Source: Diplonema papillatum
Taxonomy: Eukaryota; Euglenozoa; Diplonemea; Diplonemida; Diplonemidae
Direction: 5' to 3'
DNA: 64,000 nt
NCBI GenBank assembly: GCA_030068145.1
Contig: JAPJBO010000004.1
Location: 124,001-188,000 of the forward strand
How positions within the stretch are numbered: position 1 is the first letter of the stretch; every line of letters begins with the position of its first letter. The notes under the pieces were generated by a model. That model saw only the letters and a list, made by a program, of their open reading frames with translations, was not told the DNA's origin and searched no databases. The position numbers were made by a program, and so were the translations under genes. Shown one piece after another: positions 1-11,212 of this stretch.

Positions 1-616
1 AGCGTATAGCGGTACGTACGGTTCGTCGCTTCGTGTCTACGGGCTCTTTGAAGCTGTATCAACGGCATTGAATTCATGCGGTGAAATGTTGTTGTTGTGA
101 GGGTGGTGTCGGTGATTTTGCAGACTTCGCATCTGTAGTCGGTGGCGGGGCCAGGTTTGATGTGATTGTTCAAGCACCGTTGAATCGAGTTGTCGATTGA
201 AGGTAGAAAGGTTACCGTATGCGGGTTTAATATGAAACGTGTTTAGTACGAAACGGTTTTAATACGAAACGTGTTAACTAAGAAACACCCCGGATCTGAA
301 GCTATGAAACATTAGCACGTTTCGTATTAAAAACTGCACTTCCATAGGGGGTTTGAGGGGTTATGTACTTAGAAAATCTGAACCCGTCAAAAAAGAACGA
401 AGCAGATTCGACAATCCGGGCGAGTTTCGTGGTGACCGGGTTGAGTGCCGCAAATTTACTGGAAGAGAAAGTTTCCGATCCAACAGGAGATGAGGCCGAC
501 CAAGGTCTTCGTTGAAGACAGCCCCCAGGCAGTGTTGGCGGTGGGTCCCAGCTCTTGGGAGCTGGGAAGAGCCAGCGGGAGCTGGGTTTCTGGTGAAAAT
601 TTTGCTCGTGCGTGCA

Positions 617-905
617 GCGGACCTTTTTTGATGATTTTTAGAGATAAGCTCCGATGAAGAGAACCGTGAAGAATGGACCCGGGGACCAAGAAGTATGTGC
701 GTGGTTCGCCGGTCTTTACGAGATGCAGGGCACCGGACATGGAAACCACCAGGTTTGTGACGGGAAGGACGGGAATCGATCCCCTGGGTGCCGTTTTTTT
801 CGCTGTCCACGGAGCAGACCTTTTTCGACGACTTTTTGCTCGCGATCAGCTCCGATGAAGAGAATCGCGAAAATTAGACCTGGGGCTCAGAAAGTACGTG
901 CGTGG
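617..905 (+). repeat. Direct repeat pair, about 90 bp
   Basis: Two diverged copies lie at about 617-707 and 813-905. Both run from a T-rich stretch through a shared CGATGAAGAGAA core to a shared GTGCGTGG end. Apart from this pair and the weak open frame at 846-1352, I see no supported gene in 1-2200. Short AAACGTG/CACGTTT motifs recur at about 230-330. Confidence 0.6.
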
Positions 906-1352
906 TATGTCGTGGACTTCGGGGGGGTTGGTTTTGTTGTGGTTGCAGTTTTCAGATGTAGTTGTCGTTGTCGTTGTATATCGTAGGCCGATGAAAGCGT
1001 CCAGGCGATGTTGTTGACAAGCTTGGTGTGCGAGGTTTTCGTCAAGAAGTGCTGTAGTGATGGCTCTCGGCACTTCGCTGAGGTCGCATTGCTGCCCGTT
1101 GCTGAAAGGTCCGTCGATGTTCGCGAAAACGTGCAGCAGTGTTGCATGCGTCCGTTTTCCTGTCCCCCAAGCGTGTACGGCTGCCGCGCATTCGCCTTTC
1201 GTGTAGTCGTGGTATGTGACGACTTGTTGTGCCATGTCTGTGGCGGCGATCAGGTTGAGGGCAGCTTGCAGGAAACAGGAATTTGCGGTGCTGTATCTCG
1301 TGAGATTAGACATGGTCCGTGCAGCGGCTTTGGGAGAACACAGGTACTGCAA
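846..1352 (-). CDS. Uncharacterised open frame, possible exon
   Basis: This is a 168-codon open frame on the minus strand. Its middle part (from a Met at about residue 14 to residue 120) has ordinary amino-acid composition. A run of Thr follows, where the DNA holds a degenerate GTTGTC repeat. I recognise no domain. The frame overlaps the direct-repeat unit at 813-905, which weakens a coding interpretation. It could be an exon of a gene extending off the left edge, or chance. Confidence 0.2.
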   Translation of the reverse strand: MQYLCSPKAAARTMSNLTRYSTANSCFLQAALNLIAATDMAQQVVTYHDYTKGECAAAVHAWGTGKRTHATLLHVFANIDGPFSNGQQCDLSEVPRAITTALLDENLAHQACQQHRLDAFIGLRYTTTTTTTSENCNHNKTNPPEVHDIPRTYFLSPRSNFRDSLHRS

Positions 1353-2210
1353 GGCAGTGGTCGTTTGATTCTTTCATTTTCCTCTTTCCTTTTCCGGGCT
1401 AGCTGACAGTCTCACGGCAGGAAGCAGCCACGTGGGGGACGTGGGGGGTTCGAACAACGTGCTCAAAGTAGTTCACTCGCAACAAAGAACAAACATCACG
1501 AAAAACCTACCTTCTGGTATCAGGTAGGGAAATACAACCAGCAATTGGATCACAAAATCCGAACCAACGAATGCAACATCCACGAATAAGCATCCATGAA
1601 TAAGCGACGACGAATATACTCAGGTCGTTGTCGGCTTGCTGTGTCCAGGCATTCAAGCCAGAGAGAGCGATGTGACAAGCATACAAGCATAAGATTGATT
1701 TGGCAGTGTCACTCCCACCTGCTTGGATTGGGCAATTGGGCAGTCTTTCCCACCAAAATATAAATAGCTGTGATTGTCGGGTATCACGCCGGGATTCTCG
1801 CCATTTCTAAGATTGTACTCAAAGACCTTACTTGCTTGGGCTAGTCGAAGGAAGCTGCAGGCCGAGATTGTGATATTGTTCGAGCTAACCAGCGGCCTAG
1901 CGACGCCTGGAAATGGGCTTCCGCGAAAGTGCGTTCTTGGTCGTTCCCACGAGGAGCTGGAGAACGCCCTCCGGTTCGCGTAGCAACCTCACTCGCGGGG
2001 AAAGGGTGGCGACGGTAACTGGGGTTGTAGAGCGCACCCACGCGTGCTTGTGCAACGTGGCTGGAACGAGTAAAAAGGATTCGATTCCGTTGGAAATCCT
2101 AGGGTAAGCGAAGTACGCCGTCGATACGGTAGATGTGCACGTGAGCCATTGATGTAGTCTTTCTCGATGGAACGGAGGCTCCAATGTTCTGAGTGTTCGG
2201 TCGGTCGCGC

Positions 2211-5200
2211 TCAGTCGATTTCGTCGAGATTGTGAAAGGTGGTTATCGGCGCTTCTTGGGAAGGATCTTGGGGCATCTCGGTGCTTGGCTTTTCTTGCAG
2301 CTCCAGAGCCGACGGCGAGGATTCGCTGGCGGTTGTGTTAGCCGCATGCTCCATCATCGGATCAGGTGCGTGTTCGGCTTGCGCAAACGGCACGCTCGTC
2401 TCCGGGAGTTCCTCTTCCAATGCTGCACCCAACAAGAACGGTGTCGCCAACAACTGCGATATTATCGTGATGGAAATCATGGTGGCGTGTCAGAATATCT
2501 CAGAGTACGATTCTGACTTCTCGCTTGTTGCGTCTGTGCTATCTATTCGTCGGGTTGCTTTACAACACGATGAGGTAAATGAGCGCATACCATGCAGCAG
2601 GCCAGCACCACCGTTATCCATACAGGAATAAACGCGACGGCCAGCGAGTAGTCAGCCCCTGCAGCCTTGGCTAGCACGAGGGCGAATGACGAGAAGTTGA
2701 AGGTGAGCAACAGCATTTGCAGTAGCATCGCGGGGCATTCAGAACGAATGCCAGCAAGGCACGCGGAGACCACAATTTCAACCATCAGTAGACCATACTG
2801 GACGTAATACGGAATCCCGACAACCAACCACGAAGCATCCAGGTCATCACTCAACTTGGCCACGAGCAGGGCCACAGCCACCGGCATTCTGACCAGGTTG
2901 AACACAGTCCAGAACAAGTGATGTACGAAGCCTGCTTTGGACGGCTCCTTACCGATCCCAGCGCACGCGGTTTCGTAGAACGCGTAGCGCAGTTGACTGA
3001 GGAGGAAAGGGTGAAGAAGGTGGTAATACCACGGATACATGAGACAGTGCTCGCTATGAGAAAGTCACGAGAGTAAATAATGCAGGCCATCGCCTCAGAC
3101 TTTTGCCTAACCCAACACGGTGTGTTGTCATTCATACTCACAATATATTCTATGGGATACTCTGACAACATAATTCAGGGAGAGAGAGAGACGAGTTAGA
3201 GTGCAGGGACCATCTCTCCGGGGAGTTTCCGGTCTCCTCACTTCTCTTCGCACTGCTACGGCGGGCGTAAGTCGCTCCGGAGGCGCTGCAGGTTGCGGCT
3301 CTGCTACAGTGAGTGGCGGCACCGGAGTTGGTGCTGCAGCGGGCGCTCTGGCCGGCGGGTGACCTCGTCTCGCGGGGGATCGCCGCCTTGTAACGCTGCG
3401 GGCCCTCTTCTTCCTCGCGACTGCGCGGCCTACGGCGGCGGCTAACACCTTGATGGGAAACTTCAGCATCCATTGAGCGAAGGCTACGTCCTGAGGGTAC
3501 ACGGGTTTGGCGTCATTCCAGCTGTCTTTGGAGCAAACTGCTACTATGCCGTTTAACATCGCCTCTGTCCTCCGTCCAGCTGCAAAACGTGGACGGTGTG
3601 TGAATCCCGGCATTGCCGGCGCACCCAGGCAGCGTAAAGAGCATACACCCTGACGCCACTTCCCGGGGAAGGCTGAGGCCCCCGTGTCAGCAAAGCTTAG
3701 GTCGTTGATGGCTCGTGTTAGATATCCTATCTGCAACCCTTTTTCGGCAAACGTTTCCCCAGGCAGCTTGGATCGCGTGTAGGCCTCAAAATCCAAAGCG
3801 AGTTCCACGCCGGTCGTAGGGAGAGGGGGGGTGTTGACCCAACGTAGATTCCTTAGCCAGTAGACTAGCGTCGCCGCGAAGCGCGTCCCGATCTGCTTCG
3901 TGAGGAGCTCACGGCTGTCCCTTGCCAGCTCAACGTCATATCTCCCTGCCGCGGCGGAGGCAAGCTCCCAGGGGCGCGTCGTCGCGATATTGCGCTGCGC
4001 TTGCGCCATCTCGATGGAGATGGTCCCGATCAGCTTCTGGACCCTCTCCACGAGTACCGGCGGGGTTCCGATGGGGGGAATCCCCCGTGTGCTCAGGCAT
4101 AGGGGCATATTCTGTGCCGCCACTCCTGCGACGTCGAGTCGGCAACGTAGATTGACCCACCTGCCCCCTGGTCCCGGGCATTCCCAGAAATAGTGTAGCA
4201 GGGTCCCCGGCGTCCCACCGTCGCAGAACTCGCATACGCCGTCACCCGTTCCCCATTTTCTGTTGCACCACTCGCGAGAGTACACCGCTCCTGCGATGCA
4301 TTTGCGGATTGCAAAGCTGAGCCTGTCCTCCGTCTCGCGGTTCTGCCACAGTCTGTTCAGCAGGCGCACATCCACCCCCCTCTCGATACCCGAGTAGCCT
4401 TGCCTTTGTGCCGTCAGGTAGCGCCACGCTCGAAGACGCAGGCCCTCACGGACGAAGTGCAGTGTCTCCTTCCCGGAAAAAGGCACGGTCGCACCTTCGA
4501 ACGACGGGGCCCTTTAAGGAGGCGTCAGCCCCGGATACAGGAGGGCATCTATTCGCAGCCGAAACCTCTCCTTCTGGTATTGCTTCGCGGCGGTGCGGTG
4601 AGCTGTACCCGGAGGCGCATGCCGGATCGCACAAGTGCGCCTTCGCAACAAGGGTAAGTGTCGCGAGGGGGCTCTTCGCCCGATTTGAGCGAGGAATCAA
4701 GCAGGCGGAGAGAGCCGTGCAAAGAACGGAGTTGTTCGCAAAGCCACCGGCCAAGTTGGCGCAGTAGGCCGCGCCGTAGCGCGGATGCCGCGATCGTCTG
4801 CATGACGCGGAACTTGGTGCGCGGCTTCAGTGGCGACGCTTCTAGCCTGGCTGCGGCTTCCACGGTCGCGTCAGACCTACCGTTGTCCACAGGCCCTTCT
4901 GTGCCCAGGGGAACGCCCAGAACCTTAACGGTCTTCACCGATTTCACCGCCTTGCCTCCAACCTCGAGACGGGGGCCTTTTTTCGACGTCGAGAAGGAGG
5001 CACACTTGCCTTCGTTGAGAGCGAGGCCGGTCAGACTCCCGAATATCGCGGTGACTTCTATTCCTTCCTGGAGCAGCTTCGCGAGTCGCGAGAGAAGGTA
5101 CAAGTCATCAGCAAAGGACTTCGGACTCACTCGTGCCCGGCTGACCAGGGCTTTCGAGAGCACGGACAGAAGGGCGTTGATCAGGACCACGGAGATAGGG

Positions 5201-8200
5201 CAGCCTTGGAGGATGCCGTTCGTGACCTTGAATTCATCGCCCACTCCCAGCGGGTACTTGAAACGACGTCTGAGGTACTTATAGACGTGGCGCAGAGGCG
5301 CCAGCACACGCTCATGCAGCCCCAGAGCCTCAACTAGGTCGAGTACCAAACCTTGCGGAACGCGGTCAAAACATTTCGCAAAGTCGAGCGCGATCCCATG
5401 TAGCGGCGTTCCGTTAATAAGGGATTCCTCTATCGACAGCGCGATGTCCATGATGACGTCGTCGCAGGAGTGGCCTTTCCGGAAGCCATGTTGAGACTCG
5501 TGTATCCACTGCTCTTGCCAGACAAGAACCTCCTGCAGACGCACACTAGCCCAAAGACGATAAACGACACTGGAGACGGTGATGGGCCGCAGCTTCAGGG
5601 GGTCATCTCCTTCTCCCTTGGGAATCAGGGTGACTAGCGCGTCTAGAACCCCGTCGGGCCATAGGCCCGTCTCCTCGACTTCGTTCAGTACTGCAGCAAA
5701 CCCTTCTAGGATTGTGTCCGGCAGGGCCGCAACTTCTCGCATGCGCCAGCCGTCCACGCCGCATGACGATTGCACACCTTTCTTCCTCGCTACCGACCGT
5801 AGGCGGTCGGCCGTGATGGGGCCCAGTTGGCACGGGTGTTGCGCAATAAAGTCACCATATTCTCGCAGGAAGGGGGCGAACTCGGGTTCCTTTTTCCCGG
5901 CATACATGCGTAGCACGGGGTCCCACTTCCTCCTTACCGTCGCGTCAACTTCCACCAAGTTCGCCGTGAGTCGCCCGTCGCGACCGTTCGTAAAATAGAA
6001 TGTCGGCGGCGCCTCCTTCTTCACCCAAGCAAAAGACTCCTTACCCAGAGGGTTACGGAGCTCGCGCTGACACCTTGCGATTTCCAGGTACCTCGAATTT
6101 AACGTAGTCTGGGCCAGGCTCTGGCACACGTCCGAGATAGTGTGTGATAGGCCCCGCGCGGCCTTCGCCGATGGCGGTATCAGTGGCAAAGCACACTTCC
6201 CGTCCGTACGCTGGAGGATGAAGCTTTGAAACGACCGTATTTTGTCCCACTGCCCTTTGAGCAGGAGCGACAACGGGCACGGGGCGCTGGACATATCCTC
6301 CCATTTGGCTCGTGCGGCCGAGTATTCCCGCATGCGTCCGAGAAGACACCTGGCTCTCTTCAGAGGTGCGGTGTCGGCCCCCGCACCCTCCGGGGACGGC
6401 CTCGCGGACACGCGCTGGGTGCTCAGCCTCCGCCGCTCTCCTCGCCCGCGGTAGGCCGCCAGGTTACCCTCAATCTTGGACTTCTGGAGCAGATAATCCT
6501 CCGCCGCCCGCGAGATACGCAGCCAGAGAAAATCCACCCTCTGGCTGCCTTCTAGTCCGCGGGGGCACGGGTCGGCGAGTCGGTATTTCGCGACTACAGC
6601 TTTGAGAGCTGCGGTGTCGGTTCGGTCAGTCAGACCGGATCCAGGGATGGCACGGGGGAAGCGGAACACCGCGTTAAGTTGCTGGAAAGCGGTGAGGTGA
6701 AGACAGCTCGAATCGCCTTATGTGTCGGGAACCCGGCCTCGAAGGTTTCTACGTTTCCAAGAGCGGAAGAGGCGATTTCGTTGGTAAGCACAAGGTCAAT
6801 GCGTGACGGCTCCCCGTGGTAGCAGGTGTGCTCCGGAGGCCTGTTCAGGGACTTCGCGTGAAGCTCGGCACAGTCAGTCCACCCGTTTCGCAGTGCGAAG
6901 CGTAGGGCAGGAGAGTTCAGAGGGTCTGTGTTCAGGTCACCTGCAACTACAATCGGTACCGCGCCCAGGCGCCGGCGCATGCCCCAGAGAACCCCCTCGA
7001 CCAACTTCTCACGTTCAATCCGAGCCGAGTGGCCGCAATGTCCGTACAACGAAACCACGTGAAGCGCACCCTTCCCGCTTCCGGTCGCGACACGTACGTG
7101 GAGGAAGCGAGCTGCCTCGTAGGCCCGCTCTTCAACGACATCGAACGGGCTAACCACGCATGCCGGCAGGCCTTTCCTCACAAGGATTGCTACACCGGCG
7201 CTCCCCCCGGTTATTTGGGATGGAACGTCGTTGCCACATTTACGCCCTTCGCAGCAGGAACCGAAGAAAGGCTGCCAGACGTCGAGAGCAGCACACTCCT
7301 TCAGGGCCATCCGGATTTTCTTCTGCCCGGTGCTCGTCAGCTTCGTCTCCTGCAAGCAGATGACGTCCGCCACAATGCCGCAGAGGAGGAGCACGTTCTT
7401 TTTAACAACGAGGTTACGTTGATCGTGACTACACGTAAGGGTGGTAGGCAAGGGCCGGACCCAGAGGATGTAGTGAGGGTAAGGTTGTGTGCCGCGTATG
7501 ACGCGTGGTATAATTGAGCTCTCTAACTCTATCTGACAACATAATTCATGTTTCGAAGAGTTAAAAAGAACCGACTTACCTCAATTTGGTGGCGACCATG
7601 ATGCCAACGATGATGTAGACTGGGACAAAAATCTCGGACCATGGCCGGTCGTCCTTTCCGTCGAGCCGGCGACTGAGCAGTGCAGTCCACGCAACGAAGC
7701 ACACAAGCTGTACGCCGCCAGAAAGCATTGCACATCGGAATCCCCACTTGTTCTCTTCGTCTGAGACACCGAAGCTGTGAGTGGAAAAGCTTAGCTTCAG
7801 TGTGTTCTCCCTGAAAACCCCAGTAGAGAAATCGTACGCCAATCTTGGACAGCCTGACGATGGGGATTGGCGATGGCTACCCGCCTCTATAGTACTTCCG
7901 GGAATGAAGAAGTCTGCACCGGTGGCTCCAAACGCCAAGGTGTGCTACGGGCAGGGCTGCAGGCGCCTCTCAATGTTGGCGTGACTTTTACCCATCCATG
8001 ATCCAAGAATAGTAGGCGCATCAGTACAACTTCTGAGTGAGACGCCACCTTGTAAGTTGCGGAGATCACTCGTACGTGGGCGTACAGGGGCCCTGAGGGG
8101 GTGACAATCGCTCAGTTGGGTACACTGCCAAAAGACGCAACCCCTGCTATCCTGATCGCATTTGCCCTGCCACATGCTGCTCTCCCGTGATCTGATACCC

Positions 8201-8946
8201 GTAAGAGAAGCAGGCCATCCTGCTAGCCGGACTTGGGAAAGGGCGGCATCACCACACTGCAGCAATGCTACGAACAAAATAAACACGACAGAAAGACTGA
8301 CACAAATCGGACATACGCCGCCCCACCGACTATCGAGAGCGCAAAACAACCGAGAAACCCGTCAATGACCCATAAGGGGATGAAGACCGAGCTCCAATCC
8401 CAGTCGATGTGGCCGTCGACTTTCAGCGTCAGGAAAGTGAGGGAGAGCTGTTTTGACGTTGGAGTTTGCTTCTGCATCATAACGTTGGGACTATGATTCG
8501 TTGGTCCTGTAAGTGTCCATTTGGGGTCCTTCTACCGTGAGCCGGACGGGTGTGCGCTCTTCCTGTTGGTGGGCTGCAAGCAAGCATAGTCCCAAATAAA
8601 CCAAACGAAGAGCCAAATCAAATACCACTACGAGCGTCCAAGCGGGGCAGAGCAAGCACGCAATGAGGTTGACGTCTAGCATGGCTATGTCGGCAGCGTG
8701 CTCGCCCCCTTGAGAAAGTAACCGCAGGCCCCGTTCACCGTACCTGTCGTACAGCTTACGCTTGGCCGGGTCATGCAGAATCTCGTAAGCGGCTTGCACC
8801 TCTTTGAACTTCGCTTCGTTGGCTTCCCCGCCCTGCCTGTCCGGATGATACCGTACCGCAGCTTTATGGTATGCTTTCTTGATCTCATCTGAGGAAGCCT
8901 TGATGTCGACATTGAGAGCATTGTACAACCGAGCATCCAACGGCAT
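2211..8946 (-). CDS. J-domain plus TMEM185-like multi-pass membrane protein, 5 exons
   Basis: Manual splice on the minus strand: exons 8946-8536, 8471-8317, 7774-7580, 2888-2591 and 2453-2211. Junction phases are 0, 2, 2, 0, all with GT-AG borders, including a GTAAGT donor at 7579. The product is 433 aa. Residues 1-65 form a DnaJ domain with the HPD motif at 34-36, the signature that stimulates Hsp70 ATPase. A hydrophobic hairpin follows (about 91-125). The rest is multi-pass membrane sequence with repeated W-x-x-VFIPLW-like motifs (SSVFIPLWVIDGF, EIFVPVYIIVG, VAFIPVWITVV) typical of the TMEM185 family. The tail is acidic. Exon 4 joins exon 3 as KLR-MPVAVALL, giving an unbroken membrane segment. 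Intron 3 (2889-7579) contains a LINE; without it the intron would be about 320 bp. The start is the first ATG of a canonical J-domain N-terminus. Likely role: an endomembrane J-protein co-chaperone. The family call is from motifs only. Confidence 0.78.
3161..3177 (+). repeat. Target-site duplication of the intronic LINE (left)
   Basis: TCTGACAACATAATTCA, identical to 7532-7548. It marks the 3' side of the minus-strand LINE. Confidence 0.9.
3178..4486 (-). CDS. LINE C-terminal region with Cys-Cys-His-Cys knuckle and basic tail
   Basis: This continues the RT protein after a frameshift near 4490-4550. It holds CEFCDGGTPGTLLHYFWEC, a C-x2-C-x8-H-x4-C-type arrangement common after the RT of non-LTR elements. 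A helical region follows, then a basic, Pro/Ala-rich tail (KKRARSVTRRRSPARR). The open frame runs a few codons beyond the element into the target duplication and host intron, so its stop near 3128 is not native to the element. Confidence 0.7.
4549..6669 (-). CDS. LINE reverse transcriptase
   Basis: An open frame of 706 codons. The reverse transcriptase palm is recognised by ALDFAKCFDRVP (motif A with catalytic Asp), GILQGCPISVVLINALL (motif B) and SFADDLYLL (motif C, FADD). Catalytic residues appear intact. The N-terminal 250 residues are Arg-rich and carry no recognised domain, and a Glu/Trp-rich linker precedes the palm. The C-terminal end of the frame (PRDTYPCCEGAL onward) is probably read out of phase, since the natural continuation is the next block at 3178-4486 in another frame. 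Confidence 0.85.
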   Translation of the reverse strand: MFRFPRAIPGSGLTDRTDTAALKAVVAKYRLADPCPRGLEGSQRVDFLWLRISRAAEDYLLQKSKIEGNLAAYRGRGERRRLSTQRVSARPSPEGAGADTAPLKRARCLLGRMREYSAARAKWEDMSSAPCPLSLLLKGQWDKIRSFQSFILQRTDGKCALPLIPPSAKAARGLSHTISDVCQSLAQTTLNSRYLEIARCQRELRNPLGKESFAWVKKEAPPTFYFTNGRDGRLTANLVEVDATVRRKWDPVLRMYAGKKEPEFAPFLREYGDFIAQHPCQLGPITADRLRSVARKKGVQSSCGVDGWRMREVAALPDTILEGFAAVLNEVEETGLWPDGVLDALVTLIPKGEGDDPLKLRPITVSSVVYRLWASVRLQEVLVWQEQWIHESQHGFRKGHSCDDVIMDIALSIEESLINGTPLHGIALDFAKCFDRVPQGLVLDLVEALGLHERVLAPLRHVYKYLRRRFKYPLGVGDEFKVTNGILQGCPISVVLINALLSVLSKALVSRARVSPKSFADDLYLLSRLAKLLQEGIEVTAIFGSLTGLALNEGKCASFSTSKKGPRLEVGGKAVKSVKTVKVLGVPLGTEGPVDNGRSDATVEAAARLEASPLKPRTKFRVMQTIAASALRRGLLRQLGRWLCEQLRSLHGSLRLLDSSLKSGEEPPRDTYPCCEGALVRSGMRLRVQLTAPPRSNTRRRGFGCE
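6630..7451 (-). CDS. LINE endonuclease (exonuclease-endonuclease-phosphatase fold)
   Basis: This is the 5' coding block of the LINE, about 273 codons. Visible motifs in order: an ICLQETKLT block with the metal-binding Glu, a central VVSLYGHCG block, VVAGDLNTDP with the Asp/Asn pair, and SRIDLVLTN. The last motif, normally S-D-H, reads FPTHKAI: the catalytic His is kept but the preceding Asp is Thr. That may lower or abolish nicking. The start is not reliable because the element is 5'-truncated upstream. The frame overlaps the RT frame by about 40 bases in another phase. Confidence 0.8.
   Translation of the reverse strand: MPTTLTCSHDQRNLVVKKNVLLLCGIVADVICLQETKLTSTGQKKIRMALKECAALDVWQPFFGSCCEGRKCGNDVPSQITGGSAGVAILVRKGLPACVVSPFDVVEERAYEAARFLHVRVATGSGKGALHVVSLYGHCGHSARIEREKLVEGVLWGMRRRLGAVPIVVAGDLNTDPLNSPALRFALRNGWTDCAELHAKSLNRPPEHTCYHGEPSRIDLVLTNEIASSALGNVETFEAGFPTHKAIRAVFTSPLSSNLTRCSASPVPSLDPV
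7532..7548 (+). repeat. Target-site duplication of the intronic LINE (right)
   Basis: Identical 17 bp copy of 3161-3177, about 50 bp from the exon 3 donor at 7579 of the J-domain gene. Confidence 0.9.
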
Positions 8947-8949
8947 CAG

Positions 8950-10100
8950 ACGGGGGGTGCAGGCTCAGAAGCCGCACCTCCCTGCTTCCCCTTCAGACCC
9001 CCTGTTCCTTTTGCCTTCCCCAGTGTTTCGTTAGGCGCAGCACCGCCCGATCCTGATTTTTTGTTGAACGCTTATGCCCGCCACTAAACCCAGATTTACC
9101 TGTGTTTCGTGTGGGCTACAGCACATTGAGATTGAATATTGTTGCGATAGTGGGGAGTCATCGGCATGCCGATGAGTACCACACTGAGATTTCGCAACTG
9201 GCAGTCTCCTCGAGTATTTCTTCCAAAGCAGGTGCTAAAACCGCACACCGCGAATGTAGGAGAAAGTAGAAAGGGAAACTAGAGTTTTTGTTGACCGCAC
9301 TACCCTGAGCCCAAAATCTCGACGTGGTTTCAGGTGGCAAATTTGGCAAATGATCATGATCAGAAGGTCCTACTTGGGCGGTTCAGTTTCTAGCGTTATT
9401 TCCTCACACTCTGTTCTCGTCCTTCTGTTTTTCCAACAACAGCAACAATTAGGCGAAGGGTGGGTGATTGACTTCTCTTTAACGGTTGCGTTGTGAAAGA
9501 ACTGAGTCTTTGACTGTCCCTGGCACTGTGCCTGTTTAGGCTGTCCAATCTCGGTCGCGAAAAAATGACTCGCGCTTACTTTCAAACTGGTCTGTTGGGC
9601 TGTTCATCATCAAGTACAAAGACCGTGTCTGGTTGAAGCAATACATGCCCATGAATCGGCACCGATTCGTATTTTGTTCTGGCTGCAGATACTGGTAAGA
9701 TTGCACAGATACTCACCCTGGCCCCGGGAACGTTGGTGAGCGTGAACTTCCTGCAGCTGCGGTTCTGTATGCATACTCAGAAAGGCACGCGGACAACTAC
9801 TACACACGCATCCCCCTCATGCTAAGATTATACACCTTGGGTTTCTGTCAAAAAGACAAGCGCTTCGTTTTGTTTGTGCGTGCCGGTTGATCGACGTTGC
9901 TAGTTGATAAAACCCGGAATCCTATTTGCGTCAACTGTCACTGTACGTACAGTGAACTAGTCCCCTAAGGGGACTATTTCACATTGGGAAGTCCCCTGAG
10001 GCACTTTTCCCTTGCGATTTCGAAGCATATCTTACCGTTGCCGCCCTTGGAAGTCAAAAAGTTGACATGATGCGGCACTAGTCTGCTATCGTCTTCTCGC
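8950..10100. other. Intergenic stretch, no supported gene
   Basis: No frame here shows a recognisable domain or a good splice pattern. A small palindrome, AGTCCCCTAAGGGGACT, lies at about 9958-9975. The stretch separates the 5' end of the J-domain gene (8946) from the piggyBac-like relic. Promoter elements of the J-domain gene should lie just right of 8946, but none can be named. Confidence 0.5.
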
Positions 10101-10109
10101 TTATGACCG

Positions 10110-10836
10110 TCCCTACTTCGGCGACAAAGTTATACCTGGGATGGGCGGCCGCGCTTCTTCTGGGACTTGCTAAAAAGTGGGATCACGTTCCAATTTATTT
10201 TTGCGGACAGTTCCGGCCGCATGATCGACTCATCAAAGCTAAGTATTGGAGCTTAGACGTCCCGCCACTGGAGAGAAACAAGCTGGAAATTGTCCCTTTT
10301 CTTGATGAGTCGGTCCGCGTGTTCCTTCTTTCCACTGAGGGGGTCAGTGAAGTGCAGTCTCCTGTAAATCTCGAGCCACCTTTTTCTGGACATGGTTTTA
10401 GAAAAGAAGGCGCACTGTTCGATAGGGTCCACCGACCATCACGAGTAGAAATCCTGTTTTACGGACAACCCCATCGCGAATGTGACAGCACACCAGCGAA
10501 GAAATTCGCAATATCGAGATACTCCCTTTCCCTGCAGCATTGGGCATGTATGCACACACGCATGCCCAATGATCTGGGGTGACCACCAGGTCGGTGAACA
10601 TACATCTGAAGATGCCAGTGCGAGGAATCCTCGTCGAAGGTCGTAGGACGGATTCGGTCCGGCCTTCTTGGCGTTGAACGGGAATTCGGGGTTGGGCTCG
10701 ACCGTGCTGTTGCTGCTCCACGACAACGACATCTAGAATGCAAAGAACCTGTGGCGATACACTGCATCTGTTCTCTTTCGTGACTACCTCTTAGAGCGCA
10801 CCGTGTCATGTTTCCGGGGCTTGTTACCTATCAGCT
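10110..10836 (-). pseudogene. piggyBac-like transposase relic (copy 1)
   Basis: On the minus strand this matches the relic at 23009-23640 over most of its length, starting at the same GATAGGTAACAAGCC border. Conceptual pieces include EHADRLIKK and, further on, SFDESIMRPELSAK, which resembles the block around the first catalytic Asp of piggyBac transposases. Stops and frame changes interrupt it many times, so no protein can be made. The flanks do not match those of copy 2. Confidence 0.55.
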
Positions 10837-11212
10837 ATCTGCACCTCATCTAGGGGGGAGCATCTCTTAAGGATTCCAATACGATTTTTTGTCCGGAACC
10901 GTACTTTCAACAATTTAGTGATTCTGAGGGCGGATTGGCCCTTCAAACCGTTTGCAATCGGGTCAAAACTGGTTGTTTCCCCATTCGGTGCCAAACGAGG
11001 CAGAAGACTGAGCTTTTGTGGGATTTCAAGAGGTTTGAGGTGGTTTTCACCCAAACCCCTAAAAACAGGAAAAACAGGTCCTCAGGTCTATTTTCGTATG
11101 CAGCGCGCACCCTGGTCCTACTTTCGCCGTCTTAAACAGCATTCCGACCCACCCGGGACCTTCGTTGGTGGCAGTTTGGCCCTCGGGGGACCGTATCCAC
11201 CCTAGAATAGCC

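Larger units (their letters stand above)
3178..7531 (-). mobile_element. Non-LTR retrotransposon (LINE) with AP-like endonuclease, inserted in an intron
   Basis: The element spans 4354 bp on the minus strand between two perfect copies of TCTGACAACATAATTCA (3161-3177 and 7532-7548). Domain order is endonuclease, reverse transcriptase, then a Cys/His-rich C-terminal region, as in non-LTR elements. No ORF1 is present and the endonuclease lacks its extreme N-terminus, so the copy is 5'-truncated, as expected for target-primed reverse transcription. The three coding blocks lie in three frames, so at least two frameshifts are needed to read through. The minus-strand 3' end is a CT-rich stretch with no poly(A). 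The exact target duplication and continuous long frames suggest a fairly young insertion. Confidence 0.88.
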
